From positions 112,374,877 through 112,438,876 of the forward strand of contig CM038049.1 of the NCBI GenBank assembly GCA_021397845.1: a stretch of 64,000 nt of DNA, in the 5' to 3' direction. The notes below the pieces were generated by a model. The model had not been told where the DNA came from, did no database searches, and worked only from the letters and a program-made list of their open reading frames with translations. The translations under genes and the position numbers were made by a program. This stretch comes from Areca catechu. Lineage: Eukaryota > Streptophyta > Magnoliopsida > Arecales > Arecaceae. Below are positions 23,571 through 33,008 of this stretch, one piece after another (the stretch's first letter is position 1; each line of letters begins with the position of its first letter).

Positions 23571-24041
23571 CTAGATAATTGTCTGAGATGATGGCTTCAC
23601 CTACATCTTGCTCCAGCCAAACTTGCAATATCCTGATCCACCGTCAATGATGACAGAACTTGGAACTATGGAATGCATTGCAAAAATGCTCATGAATGAT
23701 AACTATGGTGACTGATCAAAGTATGTCAAGGAAGGAGTCCCCAATCTCAAGTGCATCTCTGAAAAGAGAACAGAATCCCAGGGCTCCTTCCCATTCTAGT
23801 GGAAGAAGATCCAGAGACTATTTTTCAATGCCAAAAGCTTCCAGGATTTGTAGACAAGACATGTCGTTACGACTTCCTTCGGTCCGAGGAACCTAAGAAT
23901 CTGTATGAAGACATTGATTGAGAGCTGATCAAAGGTGCCCATCGAGGGGTGATCGACTGGGCATTCCGATGAGCTCCGACCCGAAGTTGAGCCTACGCGG
24001 ACCAGCAAGGATCCGCACACTTTCCTTAGCAGCAATGCCAT
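23571..24041 (-). pseudogene. ARP8: Captured fragment of actin-related protein 8 gene (F-box plus start of actin fold)
   Basis: One continuous minus-strand frame of 157 codons from an ATG (24041), interrupted by TAG at 23796-23798, 23703-23705 and 23601-23603 and ending at TAG 23571-23573. It opens MALLLRKVCGSLLVR. An F-box follows (FDQLSINVFIQILRFLGPK, then CLVYKSWKLLALKNSLWIFF), then KEPWDSVLFSEMHLRLG, LSFM and VPSSVIIDGGSGYCKFGWSK, and finally VKPSSQTII. This order is that of plant ARP8, the actin-related protein with an N-terminal F-box. About 35 residues between GWSK and VKPSSQ are missing, as if an exon were skipped or deleted, and no intron is visible. It lies in the sense direction of element L. 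The identification rests on my recall of the family; the fragment cannot be functional. Confidence 0.8.
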
Positions 24042-24330
24042 CGGAGTCTCTGGCTATCCGGGGATTCAAGAACCAAGAAACCAGAAAACGATCAAGAATT
24101 ATATGAAACTCGGATCTTTGGAGCGAATCAAGGTGGAGAAGCTGATGCTTGGACCATACCATGACGAATTCCTCGCATCCTCATGGCAGCGATTGAGAAG
24201 CCATCAGAGAATTGGTTTGGAGGAATCCAGGGCTAGGGTTTTGAGAGTGGGGAGGTTGGGAATTTCAAGGGTTAGGGTTCAGAAAGGAAGAGAGGGGGGA
24301 AGAAAGGAAAGGAGGGTAGATCAAGCGGGA
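24042..24330 (-). other. Probable captured 5' UTR of the ARP8 source gene
   Basis: On the minus strand this reads as a pyrimidine-rich, aaccctag-containing stretch that runs straight into the ARP8 start codon. This is typical of plant 5' untranslated leaders and unlike retrotransposon leader sequence elsewhere in the window. Inference only. Confidence 0.45.
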
Positions 24331-24558
24331 GGTTCTGGTGGTTGGGGAAGGGATCCGGAACGGTTGGCTGGGATCTGGTAAATGGTTGGCTGGGATCTGG
24401 TAAAGGGTTGGAGAAGGGTCATGATCGTGTGGGCAGAGGGGGAGTGGTTGGGTGGATTCCAGTGGAGAGGAGAGAGAGGGTGTGCTAGAGGAGCGAGCCG
24501 GCGAGGACGACGACGGTGGTGGTGCCATCACCGGTGGCAGCTCCTGGGAGCGGGAGAG

Positions 24559-24764
24559 GTCGACGAGGTGGGTCAGCGGGGATGATTGGCTGGGTTGGCT
24601 GGTGGGGCATGGGAGGAGTCACGGGAGGGAAGGCATTGGTTGGGTGTCGATGGAGTTTGAGGTCGACGAGATTGGTCAGCGGGGATGATTGGCTGGGTTG
24701 GCCGGTGGGGCGTGGGAGGAGTCACGGGAGGGAAGGCATTGGTTGGGTGTCGCTGGAGTTTGGG
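24559..24764. repeat. 103-bp tandem duplication inside L
   Basis: Two head-to-tail copies begin gtcgacgag at 24559 and 24662 and share cagcggggatgattggctgg and the following gggaggagtcacgggaggga. They are about 95% identical. The period is not a multiple of three. Confidence 0.88.
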
Positions 24765-24840
24765 AGGAAACACGGAAAGAAAAAAAATTAAATTATTGGC
24801 AACTTGGATTAAAAATATATATATATCCTAATTTTTTTGG

Positions 24841-24852
24841 GCTCTGATACCA
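24841..24852 (-). other. Primer binding site of L
   Basis: gctctgatacca, the reverse complement of TGGTATCAGAGC, five bases from the LTR edge. Confidence 0.85.
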
Positions 24853-24857
24853 AAAAT

Positions 24858-25491
24858 TGATGGGGCACAAGATCAGGGATAGGATCGTTGGCAAGCCTAG
24901 ATGTCACCAAAATTAGGATATCATTTTTTTTAGATTTTTTTTTTTAGGGGTGGCGAAGGAATAGTGCGGATGGATGATCGGGATTTGAATCTCATGGACT
25001 TTGGGACTCACACTAATGAAGAGACCTCTCACCTCTAGGGCATTCCACCCTCCTCGATACTTGGAGATGTTATGGTGAATCTCAAAAGTCATGAGGGGTT
25101 AAAGAAAATAGAATGGGAAGGGAGATAACTAGACATGATCTCATATCATGTCCGGGGGTTGGGCCTCACACCCTCTCTTCACATAGTGACTCTCTTTCCT
25201 AAAATACTCATTTTTAATTGACTAAACTATTTTTTACAAAGGACTGAGAGTGGTATTTATAAACCTGTCCAACCCATATTTGATTTTGAATACAAGATAA
25301 AAAGATAGGGATGATTCAAATTCAAATACAAGATATGATAAGATAAGCCTATCCATATCTCAATCATAACCAACAAAATCCTAATTCAAATTTCAAACAA
25401 AAGATAAATCCTAAATAAATATTCTTTAAATTTATTTACTGCTCTAGAATCTGTGCTACTCCGAGATTCATGCATGCCGATGTCCCCATCA
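24858..25491 (-). repeat. 5' LTR of L
   Basis: 634 bp, next to the PBS. It shares the poly-T block, gggtggcgaaggaatagtg and tagggatgattcaaattcaa with the 3' copy. Confidence 0.88.
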
Positions 25492-26554
25492 ACTCTTCAA
25501 AGATTCGAGCCGACTCCTCCAGAGTCCAGAAAGAAGAGTTCTGAGTGAACAGCTAGGAGAGTCGACCCGGAGGAACCCGTGTCAACCTTCCAGAGTAAGG
25601 AATCAAGCTACTAAAAAACTGAGCTGACCCGAATGAAGCGAGGCGACTCGATTAGAACTACTATATGGATCCGAGCCAACTCGAAGGCTTATTTCAGGCT
25701 TATAACATCTAGTTCCAGAACTTGGAATTTGAATCTAAAAAGTGCTCCAATGATCAAGTGTCACATCCCAACGGTCTACAATGACTAAAACTACCTGACA
25801 AGAGTAAAGACACTATAAATGAAGAATTGGTACAACTTTTGAAAGAAGAATGCTTAATTTGAATATCAAAGAGACCTTGAGAGCAAGAGAGCACTAAAGA
25901 GCATTTAAGATAGTATTCAAGTCTTCACCAACTCACATCAAAAGCTTGAAGCAATTATTGAAGAAGTTAAAGAAGCCATTCAAGTGCATTGAAGTGAAAT
26001 CAATAGGGCTTCTCTTGAGCTGCATCGGCAACCATCCGACAACATCTATTTGTCATTTTGTTACTTTCTCTTTACAATTCTTTTTTTGAATTGTTGGGTT
26101 ATTTTTAAGGCAGTTTAAAAACCAAATAGGTTCTTGGTTAGCCTGTGTAAAACCAAGTGTTAGATTCTTCCTGATCCTGGTAAAACCAAGTATTAGGTTT
26201 TTGGTGATCTTGATAAAACCAAGTATTGGGTTTCTTTGGTGAGCTCGGTTTAAAAACCAAAGGGAGTTATGTTTGGATTGTGAGCCTATTAAAACAATCT
26301 AACTGTATTCCTGTGGAAGATATAGTGAAAATCCCAAGTGGTAATCTTGGGTAGTGGACATAGGAGCGGGTTGCTCTGAACCACTATAAATTTCTTTTGT
26401 TTGTGCTGTGCTTTCTCTAACAACTTTCGCTTCTGCTTTTAATTATTTAAACCACAGCACTTAACACTCCATAGAAATTTTTAAAGAGCACATACTTGCT
26501 TTAATTTTTAAATTCGCAATTTACCCCACTCTCGGGAAAGCCACCTGGGCAACA
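25492..26554 (+). repeat. 5'-truncated Sirevirus LTR (S3)
   Basis: It resembles the S1 and S2 LTRs: repeated aaaccaagt(g/a)ttRggtt blocks, the promoter block gctctgaaccacTATAAA (26385-26390), a caatttaccccactctcggg tract and the end gggcaaca at 26554. Near its left end it has diverged GTCGAC/GACTC repeats instead of the clean palindromes. It joins K-left integrase directly, with no PBS. Confidence 0.75.
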
Positions 26555-27900
26555 CCCAAGTTCAACCTCAGCAGTTCGAGTACCTTCAATAAAGTACTCC
26601 CTTTCCATAAAAGTAGTCCTAAGACTAATGAACACCCTATGTTCCTCAGGCTAATAAAATAAATACCCTTTAGACTCCTTTGAATACCCAACAAAGAGGC
26701 ATCTATCAAACCTAGGTCCAAGTTTATCCGTCTGCAAACGTTTGACATAAGCAGGACACCCCCAAATCTGAATATGTGAAAGTGTTGGCTTACACCCAAT
26801 CCATATCTCATATGGAGTTTTGTCAACGGATTTACTAGGAACCGTATTCAGAAGATAACACGCTGACTCAAGAGCATATCCCCAAAAGGATATAGGTAGA
26901 CTGGCTAAGCCCATCATGGATTGGCCTATATCTAATAGAGTTCGATTCCTCCTTTTAGACATTCCATTTAATTGAGATGTCCCTGGAGGAGTCCATTGAG
27001 AAAGAATCCCATTCTCCGTAAGATAAGCAGAAACTCATAAGAAAGATACTTACCACCTCGATTTGATCGAAGGGTTTTAACAAACTTTCCATTTTGTTTT
27101 TTTACTTAATTACAATATCATTTGAATAATTCAAACGATTTAGATTTCTGTCTCATTAAGAAGACATAACCATACCTGGATAAGTCATCTATAATTGTAA
27201 TGAAATAGTTATACCCATCTCTGACACTGATATTCATTGGTCCATATACACTAGTATGTACCAGACTAAGAAAATCATTGGCTCACTCACTTTTTCTAGA
27301 AAAATGTGACTTGGTCATTTTACCAAGAAGACAAGATTCACAAGTTTGCAGTGATTTACAATCACTAATATTCAGGAGACCTTCTCCAAATAACTTGTTA
27401 ATCCTGTTCTTATTAATATGACCTAGTCTACAGTGCTAGAGATAAGTATCACTGATATTATCTATCCTAGGGCATTTGTAAGAAGTAGTCATTATTGTAA
27501 CAGGTCGTGATAGTATATGCCATTACTTAGAATTGTCCATCCATAAGTTTCACACCATTCACAATGATAGAAAAACATCATTCTTTATTAAAAATTTATA
27601 ATTTTCATTGGCCAACTATCATACAAAAATGACATTCATAATAAAAGATGGACAGTAATGACAGTCATTCAAAATGATATTACAAGACTCGAAAACTAAC
27701 ATGATAACTCCCAATGCTAGGACTAGAACTTGGCTTCCATTTTTCATGTTTAAGAATTTCTCACCATCCTCGAATATGCTACTAACTTGAAGCCCCTGTA
27801 AAGAATTGCAAATATAAATAGAACTTCTGGTATCCAATACCCAATTAGTAGTATCTCATGTAGAGAAATTATAAGGTGTTATCATATAATTACCTTGTGC
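26555..27900 (-). pseudogene. pol: K-left pol: protease and integrase
   Basis: Decayed copia pol. Protease: WVLDTRSSIYICNSLQ, with the DTG/DSG glycine changed to Arg. The GAG-pre-integrase region is at 27480-27840. The integrase end is well preserved (26651-26962): RRNRTLLDIGQSMMG, CYLLNTVPSKSVDKTPYEIW and LGPRFDRCLFVGYSKESKGY. Several frame breaks lie between. Homologous segment by segment to K-right 61690-62990. Confidence 0.85.
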
Positions 27901-28748
27901 AGCAACAGCTCGCTTCTTTCTCTTCTTTGACCTGTTAGGGTCAAGCATAGAAAGGTAGGCAGGACAGTTCCTCCTCCAATGACCCTACTTCTTGCAATAG
28001 AAGCACTCTACCTTACTCTGATCAGCCTTTTTCCTCATCTGACTAGTCCCAGTACTTTGCACCTTCTTGGATCTATTCTTTTTCCTTTTTCCTTTTCCAA
28101 AGGGACGACGTCCTATCGCACTGCCTCCCACTAGGTTCACCAACCATTTATTGAGCTGATGATCTTTCTCGTAGGTCTGCAGTAAACCTAATAAACCATG
28201 GTAGTTTACTACAGGCCTTTTCAATCTGTAGTGACCGAGAAAGTCCAAGTAGGAGGGAGGGAAGGAATTAAAAATTTCATCTTTATCTAGCTGCTCATGC
28301 AAGGAAAATCTGAGCTTGCCTAAATGCTGCTCATCAACTCAATCATGTACAGTACATGATCAGTGACTGAAGCTTTATCACGCATCCGAGTGCTAAGAAT
28401 GATATAGAAAATCCTGTACTGCTCAACATCATCAGGTGTGCCAAAAGACTTTCAACTTTTAAAGCATCTCCTCTGGCTGGGCTTCCTTAAACCTATGACT
28501 GAAATCATCATTCATTGCTGCCAACATAATACATCGCACCATAGTGCTGTCAAAGAGCCACATCTGATAAGCATCCCTGACTGCAGTATTGGCATTTACA
28601 ACAGGTTCCTCAAGTGTAGTATCCATTGTCACATATAGGATCCTTTCGTGTTCCAGAACTATTCTAAGTCTTTGACACCAATTATCGAAGTTGGGACCCA
28701 TAAGTTGTCATTGTCAAGCATTGATTGGAGCAATAGACTAGTAGACAT
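27901..28748 (-). pseudogene. gag: K-left gag
   Basis: It begins at the ATG complement 28746-28748, as in K-right. N-terminal part: FDNWCQRLRIVLEHERILYV. The middle is broken near 28310-28460. C-terminal part (27985-28302): YHGLLGLLQTYEKDHQLN, then a basic tract and the start of the zinc knuckle CFYCKK, which runs on in a decayed frame as a GHWRRNCPAYL-like end. Stops and frameshifts are present. The zinc knuckle style (CFYCK..GHWRRNCP) suggests the Tork/Angela side of copia; lineage uncertain. Confidence 0.85.
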
Positions 28749-30360
28749 AATTTGAAAGGAAAAAACCTCAAAAAAATTTAGTGTATATGAATTATTAACA
28801 TCCTAAAGACATGGACTTTAGTCTAAAGGTTTCTTCTACTATTTTATACAGACTGGTAGCCTCTACCCTCCAATCCGAAGAATAACACTTATTCCTTAGT
28901 GGGTACTAGAATCAAATAGATTACACATGATCCTGACTTTGGCCGGCCAACCCATGTGCATTTAAAGGTAGGTTCATAACCAATTACTTCTCGAAGCAAT
29001 TTCTAGTAAATAATTTTTATGCCCTAGGGTGCCAATCAATCGGCCTTTGGGCCTCCAGTTGAAGGTCCTGGTTAGGTCCAACCATTAACATGACGGACTT
29101 CAATGCTTCAAACTAATGAATGATCAAGCCCAACTTTGTCTGGCTAATTTGACCACTTGTTAAGAAAGTTGCATTGAGCCGTCATATTATGAATGGCAAT
29201 TCCACCGGCCTGATGACCACCCGATCTTTGAATCTGCCGATGATCACCCTACTAATGGACTCATTATCATCCACTCAATGGGAGGCTAAGACTAGGTTAT
29301 CCTATAAGTTTATCTTTTAAAGGACCTAATAATTTAGAGGATTTAATTCATTGTGATACATTAAGAGAAGACATAGACCTAATCAAGAAACCTCCCACTA
29401 TCTCATAGAGGGGTTCATGATCAATTGGTCCTCGGGCACCTAATAACCAGTCATGACTGATTAACCTTAGTTGACATGGGTTAACTCGAATCAACAAGTT
29501 ATCCAATCAATTCTTATTCACCACATTGGCCAGGTAAGTGAGATCAAGAGATGGGTTGCGCCAAGTAAACCTCTTGCCTTTGACTCCGACCTTGAGTTGG
29601 CCAAGTAAGAGTTAGTCCCAAAGAACCTTGATCAAGATGCCAGACTTACTTTAGACACCAATTGGTTTACCATACTTAATTGGACTAACCTAAAGATTTG
29701 GGCTCACCACGAAGCCAGAAATCAAGTCCATTCAGATGTATGGACCGATCAAACTAACTAACTAGAGTGATCTATAGAGAAGAGACCTAATACAATATTT
29801 GATTAGACTTATTCTCTATTTAATCCATTTCATCTAAACTTAGGTCTAACCCAATTAAGGACTTAATCATAGCTAACCCAATTAATCCAAGGTTATGATC
29901 ATGTCTTAAGATTTTTTAATCACATTCCATAATCTTAAAAGGTTATATTATACAACTTAGTTTATAATTAAGTTATCAATTCTAATTGAAATATTTTCAA
30001 TTGATCACATATAATTTGAAATAATTTCAAATATGTAAAACAATTTTACAAAAATTCAAAGATTTTCACTAAAACTTTCAGTGGATTTAGATCATATCAT
30101 TGTATTAGATCATATCTAAATAAATTAAAGATCTAACATACAAGATTAAAACTATTTTAATCTACTAAAGCTTTCACTTTTCTTCTTCATATGATCATGA
30201 TGCAAGCGACACCCCTACACACTATAGGAGATTCCATTGAATAGGAAGAGATGGCCTTTAAGCCCTACTTCTCTTCTATGACCAGACGGCCATGGTGAAT
30301 TCACCTTAATCCAAGTACTTCCTATGTGAAAGGAAACAAAGATTTCATACAAATGAACCG
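28749..30360 (-). other. K-left 5' leader, noncoding
   Basis: A 1.6-kb leader between PBS and gag with no supported ORF. It contains ggccaggtaagtg-type blocks also found in the A1 leader. The start of the same leader in K-right is seen at 63919-64000, nearly identical to 28749-28840. Confidence 0.7.
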
Positions 30361-30372
30361 GCTCTGATACCA
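30361..30372 (-). other. Primer binding site of K-left
   Basis: gctctgatacca, the reverse complement of TGGTATCAGAGC, one base before the LTR at 30374. Confidence 0.88.
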
Positions 30373-30373
30373 C

Positions 30374-32473
30374 TGTAAAAAAATGTTATGGAGGTAATAG
30401 TCATACAACTTTAAAATTTTTTTAACTATACATCGCACCGAAAGTCTAGATTAATCATATTAATCAACATATAATATTAGAACATTTTTAATATAGGCCT
30501 ACAAATAGGATCATGTATAAATATTAATATGCAAATGAAAGAAAATATAAGCACACAAAGTCATGCATCACATAGAACCACTCTATGTTCGATGCATATG
30601 CTAAAGCACACTTCTTTAGCAAGCTCACCAAGAACCTTACATTTAATCCGATGTGATACTTGCCGGGTTGAGGAATAGCTCACCAAGGAAGACAATCACT
30701 CTAGAAGCTGCACACGTGTCCGGCCTCTATAGGTAATCCACACTGGAGTTCTTCCTTGACCTTCTTCCTTTGAAGTGCTAGCTTCGTCGGAACAAAATGG
30801 CTTATGAAGTTTTCTTCTTCTTCGCCGGGACACTCTAGGAGATGAAGAAGTACTATGGAGAATATAAGAAGTGCACTCAAGAACACTTCCCAAGACATCC
30901 TTCCCAAGCCGAGAACACTAGGTAGCACACACTCAAACCCAAACCTTTCTTCCCCACACAAAGGTCTCAAAATCTTCTAGCCTTTTCTCTCCCTTGCAAA
31001 AACTTCAAAAATCACTTTTCTCCATGTCCTCATTCAGCCCCCAAAAATAGAGGTAAGTGGGGAGAGAAGAAAAGGGGAGAGTTACAAAACAAAAGGGGTT
31101 ACATAAGTTATGGGATTAATAATTATGGGGGGTTACATGACATTCAAGGCCATGGGAGCTACATGCTTTTAAATTCAAACTAAATTATGAATTTAAATGC
31201 CAAATCAAAACTTGAATTCATAATTCAAACTTAAATCTAAAATGGGATGCAATGATTTAGCCAAATCATATTGGATCTAACTTGAGCCCAAACCAAATCA
31301 CATTCATTTTGACCCAAACTTAATTTCTCAATCAAAATGAGTTAATCAAGCAGTCACATTGCCACTAACCCTCCATATAATTATCAACATCTAGTAATTA
31401 AAACTTTTGTCGCAATATTTGCAACATGATCTGTCAACACTTGACAAATCATCTAATCTCTATAATTGAGTCGACTCCGAAATGTAGATGGACAATCAAA
31501 TTATCCAAAGAGTCCAAAAAAACATTTCCTAATCATTCAATAGCCATTAGGTCAATTTGAAATCCTTATGGTGTGTGACCCCATAGGATCAAACACTAAA
31601 CCGGTAGTATTGAAACACTTCCAGTACCAGCACAAGTCACCATCTAGCAATGACACCCGGTGTCCGGATAGGTCAAAGGTTGCAGAGCAACTATTAAGAA
31701 CCAAATGGATATGATAATCATATAATACATTCCTTTAATCCTCAATGCTCCGAAAGACTTTGGGTTTATCTGCCCAACCCTAGAATAGTCCATCACAATA
31801 CATCTCGATACTCAAAATCCTTATAACTACTTATGAGGACTACTCTGGCCAAGGTTTTACTCAATTGAGATATAACGAGTCATTCACTCCAAACTCTTTT
31901 AGAGGGGTTAATCCCTTCTTGATCCAATCACTGCTATACAAGTACTTGACTGTATCCAACAACCTTTCATCATCGGATAAAAAATTCAAGTAGTCCAGTA
32001 CCTAAGCATAGTGAGTTGCTTGCAAGCTACCATGGTGATGATCTCAAGTCAGAGGAATATTATATCCATATCCTAATGTGAGCTCCTCTTTGACAGAAAG
32101 AGTGTTCTATAGATAGGTCACTTCCAGTAAGTTCATACACAACACCTAAATGCCATACCAGTGTCTCTACACTCCTTGGTTAAGAGGACAACCAATGACT
32201 ATGACATACAACGATCTATATTTGATACACTATCATCTGGTAACAATGTATCATTTGGTCACGAACCAATTTAAAAACTAGATAATATATCCTCTCTATA
32301 TCATATCAAAGTAGTTCTAAGGATTTCATCACACAAGAGTTCATTATAGGAAGATGTAAAATGAGACAAAAAGCTAGAATAAACTTTTTTCTTAATATAA
32401 TTCATATATAATTAGAATAGTAGCTCAACCATCTATAAGCTAGACAATTGGATTTGGGACACATTTTTCAACA
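30374..32473 (-). repeat. Copia LTR shared by K-left and K-right
   Basis: A 2.1-kb LTR: plus strand TGTAAAA at 30374, ..TTCAACA at 32473. On its left is a PBS (making it a 5' LTR of K-left). On its right is the polypurine tract complement ctcccacttggacaaag and RNase H (making it the 3' LTR of K-right). Short ORFs at 30696-30970 within it look accidental. Confidence 0.88.
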
Positions 32474-32500
32474 ACTCCCACTTGGACAAAGCTAATCAGA
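32474..32500 (-). other. Polypurine tract of K-right
   Basis: The reverse complement reads ctttgtccaagtgggagt and ends at the LTR. This is the usual PPT context of copia elements of this group. Confidence 0.75.
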
Positions 32501-33008
32501 ATAGAATCATATTCCCATCTTCCATTTACAATTGTTGAACTCTTGAATTGCAATGTCTTTAGTGAAGGGGTTGGCCAGATTATCCTTTCTGTCGATCATC
32601 ATAAGTTCGATGCACCTCATTCCACGATCTCCTGAATAAAGTGCTAGTACCACAGAATGTGCTTGGCACACTGATGGGACTTTGGCTCTTTGACTTGAGC
32701 AATGGCTCCAATGCTATCACAGTACATCGAAACAAGACCATCCAGGGAAGGTGCCACTCTCAACTCGCCTAGGAACTTCCATAACCACAAAGCTTCCTTT
32801 GCCTCATCTGATGCTGCAATGTACTCTATTTCACTTATTGAGTCTGCCACTATATGTTGCTTGAAAATTTTCCAGCAGATGGCTCCTCCATTCAGGGTAA
32901 ACACAAATTTGAATACACTCTTACGGTCATCTCTATCTGACTGAAAATTGGATTTAGTATATTGCACATGTTTTAAGTTAGGTTCTCCCTAAATCGGCCA
33001 TTGGTCTT
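32501..33008 (-). pseudogene. pol: K-right pol: RNase H (3' portion, left of H)
   Basis: Clear at 32644-32990: QYTKSNFQSDRDDRKS, GGAICWKIFKQHIVADS, EIEYIAASDEAKEALWLWKF, CDSIGAIAQVKEP. The preceding frame reads DQWPI, a stop, then GEPNLKHV. At 33009 it is interrupted by H; the same reading frame continues at 60489-60530 (ILKYLQNIED). Decayed copy. Confidence 0.9.
33004..33008 (+). other. Target-site duplication of H (left)
   Basis: GTCTT before the LTR, repeated at 60489-60493. Confidence 0.85.

Larger units (their letters stand above)
22782..25491 (-). mobile_element. Non-autonomous LTR element L carrying host gene sequence
   Basis: Two LTRs of about 630 bp with termini TGATGGGG..CCCCATCA flank 1.45 kb. 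The PBS complement gctctgatacca (24841-24852) sits just left of the right LTR, so the element is on the minus strand with its 5' LTR on the right. A purine tract (reverse complement cttaggggaa) abuts the 3' LTR at 23410. There is no gag or pol. The interior holds a captured ARP8 fragment and a G-rich region with a 103-bp duplication. No clean TSD is seen (tctgc against actct), so one flank may have been lost. Confidence 0.85.
26555..30373 (-). mobile_element. Truncated copia element K-left (gag, protease, integrase, leader)
   Basis: Minus strand. Its 5' LTR is the shared K LTR at 30374-32473, with the PBS complement at 30361-30372. Leader, gag, protease and integrase are present. RT, RNase H and the 3' LTR are gone, cut at 26555 where the S3 LTR begins. 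The same sequence in K-right (near 61720) continues into RT, so the cut is a deletion or insertion breakpoint within the end of the integrase region. Confidence 0.85.

Noticed and set aside
22782..25491. Element L as a DNA transposon with terminal inverted repeats TGATGGGG/CCCCATCA
   Set aside because: The 630-bp termini are direct repeats, each carrying both ends, and a PBS lies inside the right one, so it is an LTR element.
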